Source: Spirirestis rafaelensis WJT71-NPBG6 (GTDB lineage Bacteria > Cyanobacteriota > Cyanobacteriia > Cyanobacteriales > Nostocaceae). Taken from it: a stretch of DNA of 64,000 nucleotides. Positions 34,462 through 44,287 of the stretch are shown one piece after another. Every line of letters begins with the position of its first letter. The first letter of the stretch is position 1. Position numbers and translations under genes: made by a program. Below the pieces are notes generated by a model, which made no database searches, was not told where the DNA came from, and was given only the letters and a program-made list of their open reading frames with translations. The stretch covers positions 1-64,000 of the forward strand of contig JAHHID010000020.1 in assembly GCA_019359015.1 (NCBI GenBank), written 5' to 3'.

Positions 34462-34922
34462 TGGTATATATCTAGGGCGACGTGCGGGGGAACAAGATGA
34501 TCAATAGAGCCACCAAACCTTGCAATCTCTTTTACCACACTACTACTTAAAAAACTATACTCGTTTGAGGTAGCTAGAAAAACAGTTTCTATTTGAGTAG
34601 AAAGGGTTTTATTAGTATGAGCCATCTGTAGCTCTACTTCAAAGTCGGAAACCGCCCGTAAACCCCTCAGCAGAACTTGTGCTTGCTGCATTTGGGCATA
34701 ATTGACGGTTAGACCATCGAAACTGTCTACTTCTACATTAGGTAGATGTTTTGTTGAAAGACGAATCTGTTCTTGGCGTTGTTGCACGCTAAACAGTGGC
34801 ATTTTGTTTGGGTTACGCAACACAGCCACAATCACACCCTCAAACAACCGACTACCACGTTGGATCAAGTCAAGGTGCCCTAAGGTGATGGGGTCGAAAC
34901 TACCTGGATAAATGGCAATCAC
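34347..34922 (-). CDS. coaD: Phosphopantetheine adenylyltransferase
   Basis: A 191-residue protein with a GTG start ([20 protein letters not shown], nucleotidyltransferase TxGH motif), [23 protein letters not shown], and [25 protein letters not shown]. It makes dephospho-CoA from 4'-phosphopantetheine and ATP. The enzyme core ends near residue 160; the extra tail (about 30 residues, [25 protein letters not shown]) runs through the start region of the downstream cdv3-like gene. An SD-like overlap suggests translational coupling (inference). Confidence 0.92.
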   Translation of the reverse strand: MIAIYPGSFDPITLGHLDLIQRGSRLFEGVIVAVLRNPNKMPLFSVQQRQEQIRLSTKHLPNVEVDSFDGLTVNYAQMQQAQVLLRGLRAVSDFEVELQMAHTNKTLSTQIETVFLATSNEYSFLSSSVVKEIARFGGSIDHLVPPHVALDIYQCYAHQQTVSNPIKTEATQNLRSLPTETPMETFQEWEV

Positions 34923-35420
34923 AATCGAAGAAGCCTCACAGTTGTTTAGGTGATTATATCGAAACTCAATTGATATCTAGCGAACCCCTATTTTTACTTT
35001 AGAAATAAAGGTGATAATTTTGCGCCTAAGACCTTTAGACTAGAAGTCTGATGAAGCAATAAATATCCTAAAGCCGAAAATTCAAACTTAGTTTTGCTTT
35101 GATTGCCTATCCTATTTTGTCAACCCAAGGCGACTTAAAATCAATTCTATGGATAAGAACAGAATACTTCGCTTGCGTCAACCTCTGATATATAAATGCT
35201 CATCAACTAAGAGCATAGACTTAAGAAAAATATATTCTTTAGTTAACTTAGGGGTTGTGCAAAAATAAATTGGTCAGCCGTGTATTGAAAAAACTCGTTA
35301 GGATCGCGGATCTAGGTGGGACGGCTGACCAATTTATTCAAGCAAGAGTGCTTAGGCAGATCCAACTCTTGCCTACTGTAATGCACACACTGATTATTAT
35401 CATTTTTTAGGTACTTTTGC
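34923..35420. other. Divergent spacer coaD/lgt with a large inverted repeat
   Basis: No gene is supported. The upstream half is AT-rich. A 75-bp element at 35264-35338 has perfect 18-bp inverted ends (AATAAATTGGTCAGCCGT and its complement). It lies about 80 bases before the lgt start. It could be a MITE-like repeat or a structured RNA. Confidence 0.6.
35264..35338. repeat. 75-bp element with 18-bp perfect inverted ends
   Basis: The left arm 35264-35281 and right arm 35321-35338 are exact complements; the 39-base interior contains GATCGCGGATC. No ORF. This is a MITE-like or structured-RNA candidate. Confidence 0.65.
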
Positions 35421-36302
35421 ATGTCACTGGATTTTTTCGCCTTGCCTTTGGCGTTTCAATTTACTTCTCCAGGACCGATTCTGGTTAAAATCGGATTTTT
35501 AACTATCCGCTGGTATGGCTTATTGATTGCCTCAGCCGTGCTAATTGGCGTTAGCCTCTCTCAGTACTTGGCAAAGCGCCGTAATGTTAATCCAGAGTTG
35601 CTCAGTGATTTGTCAATTTGGCTGGTAATTGGAGCAATTCCTGCCGCACGGATATATTACGTTTTGTTTCAGTGGGCAGAATATGCCCAGCACCCAGAAC
35701 GCATTGTTGCCATTTGGCAAGGAGGTATTGCGATTCATGGTGCAATTATTGGTGGGGTTGTGGCGGCGTTAATTTTTGCTAAACTCAAGCAAATTTCTTT
35801 CTGGCAATTGGCAGATTTAGTAGCACCTTCCCTGATTTTAGGACAAGCGATCGGGCGCTGGGGCAATTTTTTCAATTCTGAAGCTTTTGGCGGTCCTACC
35901 AATTTACCTTGGAAGCTATACATTCCGCCAGAACGTCGTCCCCCAGAATTGGCTAGTTTTGAGTATTTTCATCCCACCTTTCTCTACGAATCTCTATGGG
36001 ATTTAATGGTTTTCGCTTTACTAATAACTTTGTTTTTTAGGAGTTTGCGCTCGAAACCACGCCTAAAAATAGGTACTTTGTTTATGGTTTACTGGGTAGC
36101 TTATAGCTTAGGACGCTTTTGGATCGAAGGTCTAAGGACTGATAGCTTGATGCTAGGACCCCTAAGAATCGCACAATTGGTAAGTTTAACGGGAATTCTC
36201 TTCGGATTAGCTGGGCTAGCTTGGCTTTACTTAGCGAAACGTCCTTTGCCGGATGTAGTTTCCACACCCAATGAAGATGAGGGACTAGGGACGAGGGAAT
36301 AG
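35421..36302 (+). CDS. lgt: Prolipoprotein diacylglyceryl transferase
   Basis: A 293-residue, roughly seven-TM protein with the Lgt signature [36 protein letters not shown] (the HGxxGG motif with the essential His), and [10 protein letters not shown]. It transfers diacylglycerol from phosphatidylglycerol to the lipobox Cys of prolipoproteins, such as the solute-binding lipoprotein at 20070. The last residues (EDEGLGTRE) run into a GGGACTAGGG tandem repeat, so the native C-terminus may be shorter or was modified. The ATG start and core are normal. Confidence 0.94.
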   Translation: MSLDFFALPLAFQFTSPGPILVKIGFLTIRWYGLLIASAVLIGVSLSQYLAKRRNVNPELLSDLSIWLVIGAIPAARIYYVLFQWAEYAQHPERIVAIWQGGIAIHGAIIGGVVAALIFAKLKQISFWQLADLVAPSLILGQAIGRWGNFFNSEAFGGPTNLPWKLYIPPERRPPELASFEYFHPTFLYESLWDLMVFALLITLFFRSLRSKPRLKIGTLFMVYWVAYSLGRFWIEGLRTDSLMLGPLRIAQLVSLTGILFGLAGLAWLYLAKRPLPDVVSTPNEDEGLGTRE

Positions 36303-36384
36303 GGACTAGGGATGGGGAGAGTAGACAACTACCAACTAACTCCGTGCCTCCTGACTTCTGACTCCTGACTTCTGACTCCTGACT
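36282..36384. repeat. Tandem heptamers after lgt
   Basis: GGGACTA/GGGACGA units (36282-36315) followed by GACTTCT/GACTCCT units (36352-36384). The lgt stop lies within the first array. Confidence 0.75.
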
Positions 36385-36460
36385 AAAAATAAAAAATGCC
36401 CCAGAGTTTTCTCTAGGGCTTAACCAGGGTGCATCTACCACTCATCTCTACTAGGCAAAG
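36385..36460 (-). ncRNA. Candidate minus-strand small RNA with strong terminator
   Basis: On the minus strand, GCCCTAGAG-AAAA-CTCTGGGGC (36398-36419) forms a 9-bp stem with one wobble and a 4-base loop. It is followed at 36385-36397 by a T-rich tract (ATTTTTTATTTTT), a textbook intrinsic terminator. No protein gene on the minus strand leads into it; lgt and cobM are both on the plus strand. A -10-like TATAAT on the minus strand lies at 36539-36544, and another AT-rich site lies near 36465. A short RNA of about 70-150 nt is inferred. Confidence 0.4.
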
Positions 36461-36531
36461 AGTATTTATCCGGAAGGATGCTGAAAAAATGCCAAAAAAA
36501 ATTTTTTACTAAATTATCTTGTGCCTGATTT

Positions 36532-37371
36532 ATGAGTGATTATACTGCAAACATAAGTAACAAAGAATATGAAAAATTTTTAATACCAGCAGTATATATT
36601 GTGGGGGCAGGTCCCGGCGATCCTGATTTGCTAACGGTAAAAGCGCAGAAACTGCTAAACCGTGCTGATGTGATTTTATTTGCAGATTCTTTAGTCCCCG
36701 AAGAAATTTTAGAACTTTGCCGAGAAGATGCGGAGATTATTCAAACGGCGAATAAGACTTTAGAAGAGATTTTGCCAATCATGATAGAACGAGTGCGATC
36801 GCATAAATCTGTCGTTCGTCTTCATTCTGGCGATCCGAGTTTATATAGTGCCATCCATGAACAAATGCAGCTTTTGGCAGAGGCAGATATTCCCTTTGAA
36901 GTCATACCAGGTATCAGCGCCTTTCAAGCTGCTGCTGCTAAACTTAAAGTTGAGTTAACCGTTCCTGGCTTAGTCCAAACTATCATCCTCACCCGCATCA
37001 GCGGACGTACAGTAGTTCCCCCCACAGAAGAATTAGCCAGTCTCGCGGCACACCAAGCTAGCCTTTGTTTGTATCTAAGTGCCCGTCACGTCGCAAATGC
37101 CCAAGCCAAATTACTAGAACACTACCCAAATGATACGCTAGTAGCAATTTGCTATCGAATTGGCTGGCAAGATGAAAAAATTCTGGTTGTTGCCCTTGAC
37201 AAAATGGCAGATTGTACAATCGAGGAAAATCTGATTCGCACTACATTATACGTAATTAGTCCTGCACTTTCGCAAGTAAAAGGCGAAGCGCGATACTCCA
37301 AAGGAGTCGCTTTGCGCTCGCATTTATATCATCCCGAACACAATCATCTGTTTCGCTCGTCTTTGCAGTGA
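36532..37371 (+). CDS. cobM: Precorrin-4 C11-methyltransferase
   Basis: A 279-residue tetrapyrrole methylase: VYIVGAGPGDPDLLTVKAQKLL at the N-terminus, VRLHSGDPSLYSAIHEQM, PFEVIPGISAFQAAAAKL and TIILTRISGRT. These blocks are typical of CobM/CbiF, which methylates C11 in corrin-ring synthesis. It belongs to cobalamin (pseudocobalamin in cyanobacteria) biosynthesis. The first about 16 residues (MSDYTANISNKEYEKF) are a non-conserved lead. No cobalamin riboswitch was seen upstream. G-rich and GACTAAC tandem units follow at about 37375-37442. Confidence 0.9.
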   Translation: MSDYTANISNKEYEKFLIPAVYIVGAGPGDPDLLTVKAQKLLNRADVILFADSLVPEEILELCREDAEIIQTANKTLEEILPIMIERVRSHKSVVRLHSGDPSLYSAIHEQMQLLAEADIPFEVIPGISAFQAAAAKLKVELTVPGLVQTIILTRISGRTVVPPTEELASLAAHQASLCLYLSARHVANAQAKLLEHYPNDTLVAICYRIGWQDEKILVVALDKMADCTIEENLIRTTLYVISPALSQVKGEARYSKGVALRSHLYHPEHNHLFRSSLQ

Positions 37372-37453
37372 GGAGGGGAGGAGGGGGAGAGGGGGAGACA
37401 AGGAGAGTAGTATTTTAACAACGACTAACGACTAACAACTAACAAATTTGATT

Positions 37454-37807
37454 ATGCCTTTAATTAAAGTACAAACTTCTGTATCTGCGCCGGCAAAAGC
37501 TGAAGTTGAAGCAATGCTCAAAAGTTTATCAGCTAAGTTAGCCAAGCATACAGGCAAACCGGAGTCTTATATCATGACAGCTTTTGAAGCTGAAATTCCC
37601 ATGACCTTTGCTGGTAATACAGACCCAGTTTGCTACATTGAAATTAAGAGCGTCGGCACGATGAAATCAGAGCAAACTCAAGCGATGAGTCAGGATTTTT
37701 GCCAAGAAATTGACTCTGCGCTAGGTGTACCGAAAAATCGCACTTATATTGAGTTTGCGGATGCTAAAGGTTATATGTGGGGCTGGAACGGCTCAACTTT
37801 TGGTTAA
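37454..37807 (+). CDS. MIF-like tautomerase
   Basis: The ATG at 37454 is right because the product must begin MPLIKVQTS: Pro2 is the catalytic base after Met removal; a TTG two codons earlier is rejected. The 117-residue protein aligns with macrophage migration inhibitory factor/phenylpyruvate tautomerase (KHTGKPESYIMTAFEAEIPMTFAG, DSALGVPKNRTYIEFADAKGYMWGWNGSTFG). The NxxTF-like C-terminus is typical. Cyanobacterial MIF homologues trimerise; the physiological substrate is unknown. It is monocistronic between cobM and rlmN. Confidence 0.9.
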   Translation: MPLIKVQTSVSAPAKAEVEAMLKSLSAKLAKHTGKPESYIMTAFEAEIPMTFAGNTDPVCYIEIKSVGTMKSEQTQAMSQDFCQEIDSALGVPKNRTYIEFADAKGYMWGWNGSTFG

Positions 37808-37926
37808 TTTATTTGTAGCGTTTAGGTGAGTAGCGATCGCTTTTTAAACGATTTTTCGGTAAACCGCCTCGGCACTAACACAGGCGATCGCCTACCATAT
37901 AGATCTCATGCCAATTTCTAAATGTT

Positions 37927-38991
37927 ATGTCTGCTAACTCTGCCTCTGCCACTATCACAACTCCCCAAGCACAAATCTCAATTCCGCCACTGTTGGGCGC
38001 TTCTTTGGAGGAATTGACGGTTTGGGTGCAGCAACAAAAACAACCTGCTTACAGAGGAAAGCAGCTGCACGATTGGATATATAACAAGGGCGTGCGATCG
38101 CTTAATGATATCTCTGTCTTTTCTAAACAATGGCGGGCAGAAGTTGCAGAAATACCGATTGGACGCTCAACTTTACATTACCGCTCTGTTGCACCTGATG
38201 GCACTGTCAAGTATCTTTTGCGATTGGCAGATGGTCAAATTATTGAAACTGTTGGTATTCCTTCAGATAAGCGTCTCACAGTTTGCGTCTCTACGCAAGT
38301 GGGTTGCCCGATGGCGTGTGATTTCTGCGCCACTGGTAAGGGAGGCTACAAGCGCAATTTAGGACGGCATGAAATTGTCGATCAAGTGCTAACTGTGCAA
38401 GAAGATTTTCAACAACGAGTTAGCCATGTGGTGTTTATGGGTATGGGCGAACCGTTGTTAAATGTAGATAATGTTTTAGGTGCGATCAAATCTTTAAATA
38501 AAGATGTGGGAATTGGACAGCGATCGCTTACTTTATCTACTGTCGGAATACGCGATCGCATTCGTCAGTTAGCCGAACACCATCTGCAAGTGACCCTCGC
38601 TGTTAGTCTCCACGCACCTAATCAAACACTGCGAGAACAACTCATTCCCAGCGCACATTCTTACAAAATTGAAGATTTGCTGGCTGAATGTCGCGAATAT
38701 GTAGAAATTACCGGGCGTCGCGTTAGTTTTGAATACGTTCTCCTGGCTGGGGTGAACGACTTACCAGAACACGCATTACAATTAGCAAAACGTCTGCGAG
38801 GGTTTCAAAGCCACGTTAATTTGATTCCTTACAATCCTATCAGCGAAGTAGATTACAAACGCCCAAATAACGAGCGCATATCTGCTTTTCTTACTGTTCT
38901 CAAGGAGCAAAACATTGCTGTTAGCGTCCGCTATTCTCGTGGGTTAGAAGCTGATGCTGCTTGTGGACAATTAAGAACAAGTAAAAACTAA
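37927..38991 (+). CDS. rlmN: 23S rRNA (adenine-2503-C2)/tRNA methyltransferase RlmN
   Basis: A 354-residue radical-SAM enzyme with the CxxxCxxC cluster motif [15 protein letters not shown] (Cys127, Cys131, Cys134), [14 protein letters not shown], and the C-terminal catalytic Cys346 in [10 protein letters not shown]. It methylates C2 of A2503 in 23S rRNA and A37 of some tRNAs. The N-terminal HhH-like accessory region ([16 protein letters not shown]) is present and the length is normal. The other catalytic Cys of the family is in the radical SAM half. A long hairpin follows its stop. Confidence 0.95.
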   Translation: MSANSASATITTPQAQISIPPLLGASLEELTVWVQQQKQPAYRGKQLHDWIYNKGVRSLNDISVFSKQWRAEVAEIPIGRSTLHYRSVAPDGTVKYLLRLADGQIIETVGIPSDKRLTVCVSTQVGCPMACDFCATGKGGYKRNLGRHEIVDQVLTVQEDFQQRVSHVVFMGMGEPLLNVDNVLGAIKSLNKDVGIGQRSLTLSTVGIRDRIRQLAEHHLQVTLAVSLHAPNQTLREQLIPSAHSYKIEDLLAECREYVEITGRRVSFEYVLLAGVNDLPEHALQLAKRLRGFQSHVNLIPYNPISEVDYKRPNNERISAFLTVLKEQNIAVSVRYSRGLEADAACGQLRTSKN

Positions 38992-39003
38992 AAACTAAAA
39001 AGG

Positions 39004-39054
39004 TAAAAGTTAGAAGTTAGAAGTGATTTTCTAACTTCTAACTTCTAACTTTTA
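39004..39054. terminator. Bidirectional 20-bp hairpin between rlmN and zinc-ribbon gene
   Basis: TAAAAGTTAGAAGTTAGAAG (39004-39023) and its exact complement (39035-39054) flank an 11-base loop. It separates the convergent rlmN and zinc-ribbon genes. It is built of GAAGTTA heptamers, so it is both a tandem-repeat pair and a likely terminator. Confidence 0.65.
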
Positions 39055-39057
39055 CTT

Positions 39058-39237
39058 TTACCTTTTAGCAAGAATACCTGGCGCATAAGCCTCAATTACT
39101 TTACCCGTGCGGGTGCAAGATACCATTAAGTAGTCACAAGTCGGGCATTGTGTCCGAGTCAATTGACTATGAGAAATATAATGCCTTTCACCTTCGCTGC
39201 CGCAGTTTGGGCAACGAATTTTTTGTACTAATTGCAT
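39058..39237 (-). CDS. 59-residue zinc-ribbon protein, PriA-like annotation
   Basis: On the minus strand, from the ATG at 39237 to the TAA at 39058-39060, a 59-residue protein reads MQLVQKIRCPNCGSEGERHY and continues TQCPTCDYLMVSC. Two CPxC knuckles (CPNC, CPTC) give a four-Cys zinc ribbon. Short proteins of this type are conserved in cyanobacteria and are often labelled as replication-restart PriA fragments. This is not a helicase: no ATPase motifs exist. The role is unknown, possibly RNA or DNA binding. It is too short for usual length cut-offs but has good codon structure. Confidence 0.78.
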   Translation of the reverse strand: MQLVQKIRCPNCGSEGERHYISHSQLTRTQCPTCDYLMVSCTRTGKVIEAYAPGILAKR

Positions 39238-39814
39238 TTTAAAATTCCTTGATCTAGTAATTTTTTATGGGTAAAAACCGTCAAAAAAGTAATTATTCTG
39301 GGTTGAGGCAAATCCGAAAAAAGTGTCAATTAAACCAGTAAATGTTGTGGTTTGACACAATCTAACAAAAGCGACTATATTGTGTCATCATCTTCAAGCA
39401 AATTTTAAATTCATAAATGTTCTTGTGGTTTTATTATCTTAATCATTAGGCACTTAACACATCCAACTTTAGACATATAAATTACTTTTGTCAAATGTAT
39501 AACGCTTCTATATCGGCTGATCCCCATCAATAAAGCTTTGAGACTAAGTAATTTGCAGTAATTTTAACTTTTTTTACTGTGACATCAGACATCAACTTTC
39601 AGGATAATTAGTATTTGCAGTGAAAAGTTAAAATTACCAAATAACTGTATTATTAGTGACAATAATATTTATCTTAATATTTACTTAAGCTTTGGGTAAT
39701 AGATTGAGAATTAATTTTGAAGATAAATTGATAGCGATTTTAAAATAAATAAATAGATTGTACGCAAAGCTCTTTTATAGGCTGGTAAAGTCAAATATAT
39801 GTGGAGGCGTTACT
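39238..39814. other. Intergenic region with one imperfect hairpin
   Basis: About 575 bases without a gene. An imperfect inverted repeat lies at about 39323-39358 (GTGTCAATTAAACC against GGTTTGACAC), upstream of the zinc-ribbon gene. The rest is AT-rich with no recognised element. Confidence 0.45.
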
Positions 39815-40429
39815 ATGACCCAAACCTTACCCAAACTCGTAACCTATGAAAAATTTATCGAGTGGCTCCCTAACGACGGTAAGCGTTACGAGCTACATGA
39901 TGGAGTGATTGTTGAAATGTCGCAGCCAACGGGGAAACACGAAAAAGTCACAAGCTTTTTAACCTTAGAGCTAGCTGTGCAAGTTAGGACTCTGGGGGTT
40001 CCCTATCTACTTCTCAAAACTGCATTAGTCAAACCTGCTGAAAAAGATTCGGGATACTTCCCTGATGTTTTGTTGGTAAATTCTGATAATCTTTCTAATG
40101 AACCTTTATGGGAAAAAGAGTCAACAGTTACCCAAGGAGCATCAATTCCTTTAGTAATTGAAGTTGTCTCAACAAACTGGCGCGACGACTACCACAAAAA
40201 GTTTGCCGATTATGAAGAGATGGGCATCCCCGAATATTGGATAGCGGATTATGCAGCATTGGGCGGACGCGATTTTCTCGGCAATCCCAAACAGCCCGCT
40301 CTTTTTGTGTGCGAACTTGTGGATGGTGAATATGTCAGAACATTGTTCCGGGGCAACACCCCAATAGTCTCTCCAACTTTCCCCAAACTGAACCTTACCG
40401 CCCAACAGGTTTTTGATACGGCTTTGTAA
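39815..40429 (+). CDS. Uma2-family (DUF820) putative restriction endonuclease-like protein
   Basis: The ATG at 39815 is preceded by GGAGG (39803-39807), so the 19 upstream codons are rejected. The 204-residue product has the DUF820/Uma2 PD-(D/E)XK-like core: YFPDVLLVN (Asp84), LVIEVVSTNW (Glu116) and HKKFADYEEMGIPEYWIADY (Lys128). The N-terminal YEKFIEWLPNDGKRYELHDGVIVEM is also typical. The family is greatly expanded in cyanobacteria; its biological role is unknown despite the nuclease fold. It is a stand-alone gene convergent with uvrC. Confidence 0.9.
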   Translation: MTQTLPKLVTYEKFIEWLPNDGKRYELHDGVIVEMSQPTGKHEKVTSFLTLELAVQVRTLGVPYLLLKTALVKPAEKDSGYFPDVLLVNSDNLSNEPLWEKESTVTQGASIPLVIEVVSTNWRDDYHKKFADYEEMGIPEYWIADYAALGGRDFLGNPKQPALFVCELVDGEYVRTLFRGNTPIVSPTFPKLNLTAQQVFDTAL

Positions 40430-40610
40430 TTTATGCTTATTTTGGACGAATTACAAACTAGGTGGTTCGCTTACAGTTTCGGTTTTAACTTTAATTAAAA
40501 ATGCTCAGACTGTAAATTAACAGCATGAGCTATTTTAGCTAAATTTCTTTATTGGTAATCGGCAATAAATTTTCCCAATTATCAATTTGCCATACCCTAT
40601 ATAATCCCTC

Positions 40611-42488
40611 TTACGACGGATGAAAGTAATCGTAAATCTCTTGCGCTAAACGCGGACCAATTCCCGAAACCTCAGCTAGTTGTGCGGGTGTGGCTTGCCG
40701 GATATAATCAACAGAGCGAAAATGTCCTAAAAGCTGCTTTTGTCGATGGTGTCCCAAACCGGGAATTTCATCTAAACGTGATCGCTTTAATTTATCACTG
40801 CGTTGCTGACGATGAAAACTAACTGCAAATCGATGCGCTTCATCCCGCAACCGTCGCAATAACTGCACTCCTGGTTGTTCAGCTTCAGTTTGCAATGGTG
40901 CGGATTCTCCAGGAAGAAAAATCTCTTCTCGCTGCTTTGCTAAACTGACGACTCGCAAGTCTTCTAATAAATTCATTTCTTGCAAAACAGCAACAACTGA
41001 AGATAATTGACCTTTACCACCATCAATCATGATTAAATCAGGGAAATCTGGATTACCCTGTCTTAATAACTCCGGATCTTCACCATACTTGCGAAAGCGA
41101 CGCTGAATGACTTCAGCCAAACTCGCAAAATCATCTGAATGTCCTGCTGTGACTGTGGGATTTTTGATTTTGTAGTGACGATAATGCTGGTTAGCGCTGA
41201 TTCCGTCGATAAACACGACTTGGGAAGCTACTGCATTTGAACCTTGAATATGTGAGATGTCGTAACCTTCGATGCGGTGAGGTAAATCGGGTAAATCGAG
41301 AATAGCAGCTAAATCTTGCATGGCTTGTTGATTGCGATCGCCCAATTTTTGCATTCTTTGCAATTCATATTGAGCATTTCGCTCGACCATCTCAATTAAT
41401 TCTGCCTTAGTTTGCCGCTGCGGAGCCAAAATTGTGACTTTTCGTTGTTTGCGTTGAGTTAAGACATCGGCTAATATTTCTGCATCTGGTAACTCATGCT
41501 GTACCAAAATCTCTGTAGGAATTTCCACCGCGTCGGCGGTTTGATAATGTTCCTCCAAAACTCGTTGTAAAATAGCTCCAGGTTCAGCGTGAGTATCGGC
41601 AACGAAACCCAAGCGTCCGACAAGTTGCCCAGCGCGAATCTGAAATAATTGAATACAAGCGTGTTTATCATTACCCGCCAGAGCGATCGCATCCCGCGAA
41701 ACGGTATCATCAGGTAAGGCAACTTTTTGATTTGCATTCAGCGACTTCAAACCAGCGATTTGATCGCGAATTCTTGCCGCAGACTCAAAATTCAGCGCTT
41801 CCGCCGATTTTTGCATTTGTTGTGTCAAGATATCAATTAGTTCCTGAGTTCGACCTTGGAATAGCATCGCTACTTTTTGCACAGTTTTGCGGTATTCTTC
41901 TGGTGAAATCAGCTTTTGACACACACCCGGACAGCGACCTAAATCGTAATTTAAGCAAGGACGGTCTTTGAAAAGTGGTTGTGGTCGTTGTTTCAGGGCA
42001 AAGATGCGCTTAGATATGCGTAATATTTCCCGTAAGAGGTGAGAATCAGTATAAGGACCATAAAACTTATCCTTTTCTTTACCGATTCCCCGTTTGCGGG
42101 TAATAAAAATGCGCGGATACTCTTCAGACCAAGTTATACAGACGTAAGGATATTTTTTATCATCCTTTAGCAGCACATTGAAGTATGGCTGGTGCTGCTT
42201 GATCAAGTTTGCTTCTAGCGCTAATGCTTCAGCTTCTGTATCGGTGACGATAAATTCAATTTCCGTCACCTGCTTTACCATTGTCGCGATGCGTTCGCTT
42301 AATCTTTGCGAATCGCGGAAATATGAACGAACACGCGATCGCAATTTCCGCGATTTACCTATATAGATTATGCGATCGCTCGCGTCGCGCATGAAATAAA
42401 CCCCAGGTTCCGGTGGAATTTCCACCAGACGGTTTTCCAGACGTTCTGGATCTTTAAGCAGCGGTACTATTTGAGCAGATGTTGTCAC
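40611..42488 (-). CDS. uvrC: Excinuclease ABC subunit C
   Basis: A 625-residue protein with a GTG start ([20 protein letters not shown]). The GIY-YIG nuclease is at the N-terminus ([30 protein letters not shown]). A UVR motif ([29 protein letters not shown]) follows, then an RNase H-like C-nuclease ([39 protein letters not shown]), and tandem helix-hairpin-helix motifs ([33 protein letters not shown]). It makes both incisions in nucleotide excision repair. Full length and complete. Confidence 0.96.
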   Translation of the reverse strand: MTTSAQIVPLLKDPERLENRLVEIPPEPGVYFMRDASDRIIYIGKSRKLRSRVRSYFRDSQRLSERIATMVKQVTEIEFIVTDTEAEALALEANLIKQHQPYFNVLLKDDKKYPYVCITWSEEYPRIFITRKRGIGKEKDKFYGPYTDSHLLREILRISKRIFALKQRPQPLFKDRPCLNYDLGRCPGVCQKLISPEEYRKTVQKVAMLFQGRTQELIDILTQQMQKSAEALNFESAARIRDQIAGLKSLNANQKVALPDDTVSRDAIALAGNDKHACIQLFQIRAGQLVGRLGFVADTHAEPGAILQRVLEEHYQTADAVEIPTEILVQHELPDAEILADVLTQRKQRKVTILAPQRQTKAELIEMVERNAQYELQRMQKLGDRNQQAMQDLAAILDLPDLPHRIEGYDISHIQGSNAVASQVVFIDGISANQHYRHYKIKNPTVTAGHSDDFASLAEVIQRRFRKYGEDPELLRQGNPDFPDLIMIDGGKGQLSSVVAVLQEMNLLEDLRVVSLAKQREEIFLPGESAPLQTEAEQPGVQLLRRLRDEAHRFAVSFHRQQRSDKLKRSRLDEIPGLGHHRQKQLLGHFRSVDYIRQATPAQLAEVSGIGPRLAQEIYDYFHPS

Positions 42489-42996
42489 AACTATGAGGTA
42501 GTTTCACAAATATACCTATCTCTATTTTAAGAAAAATTACTAGAAATGTGTTCTTTTCATGAACTATTTATCTACTAAATATTGATTTTATAGGAGACTT
42601 TATTTCTTTACATTCATACTCGGCATTTATTAAATATATTCTTTTTGGTTTGAAGCTTTGATAAATTTATAATTTTTTTACTATCTATTTTATCAGTTAT
42701 TATTCTAAGCTTGATTTTTCTGCTACATGACTTCTTATTTATTTTAACTTATCCTCCTCCCATTAATTTTAACTTTTATTGACCATTACGAAAGTAAAGT
42801 TTATTATTATTTTCACCCTATCAATACTTGTGTGAGATATCTTTGGAGATGTTTTTATGTACTTTATTAATAAATAAGCAAGATTTCTGAGTTTAACTTG
42901 AGCGTCAAGATTAAGCGAATTAACGGATTTAGCAATTTCAGCATATTGATTATGATTGAAACTGTAATATATCCGATTTCAGACGCAAGAAAAACA
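42489..42996. other. AT-rich intergenic region, nothing recognised
   Basis: About 500 bases upstream of uvrC and the following small gene. It is strongly AT-rich with no supported gene, hairpin or repeat. An in-frame extension of the next gene back to 42898 is possible but looks non-coding. Confidence 0.45.
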
Positions 42997-43176
42997 ATGA
43001 ATCTGCAAGATTTTGAATCTCAATATCGTCACGGTATGGATGAAACACTCAACGAACTGCAAACAGCAATGTTGCTGGTAGTACAAGCTCAACGTAAAAT
43101 TTCCGAAATTGGTAATAATGTGCAAAACCTGAGTCAAATTGTTGAAGAGTTTATTACCAGCCAAGAATCTGAATAA
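42997..43176 (+). CDS. Small helical protein of unknown function
   Basis: The ATG at 42997 (MNLQDFESQYRHGMDETLNEL) gives 59 residues that form one or two amphipathic helices (TAMLLVVQAQRKISEIGNNVQNLSQIVEEFITSQ). In-frame upstream codons from 42898 (92 residues) look less protein-like but cannot be excluded. It resembles small coiled-coil proteins common in cyanobacteria; the family is not recognised. It converges on a stand-alone receiver protein with 21 bases between the stops. Confidence 0.5.
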   Translation: MNLQDFESQYRHGMDETLNELQTAMLLVVQAQRKISEIGNNVQNLSQIVEEFITSQESE

Positions 43177-43197
43177 ACTTACACCAACCATGAAAGT

Positions 43198-43620
43198 TTA
43201 TTTACTGTTCAAAGCCAACTCTTCTTCAATTGCTTGAATCAAATCAATTAGATTTACAGGTTTAACAAAGTAGCGACAAGCACCTAAATCTATAGCTCGT
43301 TTTTGATCTGCCTTAAAAGCAAAAGCTGAAACTATAATAACAGGGATGTTAAGGTAATCTGATTTATTCTGCATTTTTTCTAGCAGTAAATAACCATCAA
43401 TATCTGGTAATTTTAAATCTAATAAAATTAAATTGGGCTGGAATTGTTCTATAGTTAAGAAAAAAGTAGAACCTTCAGATAAACTTTCGACATCATAACC
43501 AAAATATTTTAGATAATCATTTAGCAATATTCGATTAACATCATTATCTTCAATTAGCAAAATTTTTTTAGACTGATGTAATTGAAATTGGTGCTCTATC
43601 TTCAATAATCTCGGTGTCAT
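43198..43620 (-). CDS. Stand-alone response-regulator receiver (CheY-like)
   Basis: A 140-residue protein that is one receiver domain: acidic pair Glu24-Asp25 (LLIEDNDVNR), phospho-acceptor Asp68 (LILLDLKLPDIDGYLLLEK), Ser97 (VSAFAFK) and Lys119 (YFVKPVNL). It has no output domain, so it relays phosphate or acts by protein contact. The DNDVNR start resembles receiver domains of hybrid kinases. No kinase is linked. The N-terminal 17 residues are an unconserved lead. Confidence 0.9.
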   Translation of the reverse strand: MTPRLLKIEHQFQLHQSKKILLIEDNDVNRILLNDYLKYFGYDVESLSEGSTFFLTIEQFQPNLILLDLKLPDIDGYLLLEKMQNKSDYLNIPVIIVSAFAFKADQKRAIDLGACRYFVKPVNLIDLIQAIEEELALNSK

Positions 43621-44287
43621 TTCTATCTATGGTTTAATGTCACAAATAAAAAAAGATTGCCATAAAATAAAGTAGAAATACATAAAAATGATGAATTAAG
43701 GGAAAAATTGGGATTAGGGAATGCAGCTATAATTATTAAATTAAGTTTCTCTGCACTACCATACCCAATTAATTAAATTTTTCAATTAAAAAATTTAAAG
43801 TGAAGTAAAAATTAAGGTTGTTTCCAACTAAACAATAAAAAATTTATGATTTTTTTAGTTTCGGAAGCGAAATATTGCAGGAACGTGTAGCTATCAGCTA
43901 TTAGGCAAAGCTGGTAGGTAAGTAGAAATAAAAAAGCTAACTGCTGTTTTGTTTTATGTATGATGTCCAAACCGCATTCTTAATATCTATAACTTTGCTC
44001 TAAAAGTTGTACTTATACAACTTTTTCAAAGCATTCCCACTATTATGAGCCATATTTGGTGGCTCTTATCTAGATATCACATTTTACAAAACTAGTAAAC
44101 CTAGTTAAGTAAAGCTTCTGTAGATTATTGATTAACTGTGCCTAAAAATATAATAAATTTTCCAAAACAATTATCAGTAAAAATACTTAAAATAGGTACT
44201 TTTGCAATTAATACAATAAATAAAACTAATTATTTCTTACATACATAAACTAACGTTTATAACCTCAGATGAAAATAATTCTTATCC
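43621..44287. other. AT-rich intergenic region with a short hairpin
   Basis: About 665 bases without a supported gene. A 6-bp stem GAGCCA/TGGCTC lies at 44047-44065 and could be the terminator of the PEP-CTERM gene on the minus strand, though it lies over 220 bases past the stop. Nothing else is recognised. Confidence 0.45.

Noticed and set aside
36303-36531. Cobalamin riboswitch upstream of cobM
   Set aside because: No B12-box-like sequence or matching architecture was seen on the plus strand; the only strong hairpin there is oriented as a minus-strand terminator.
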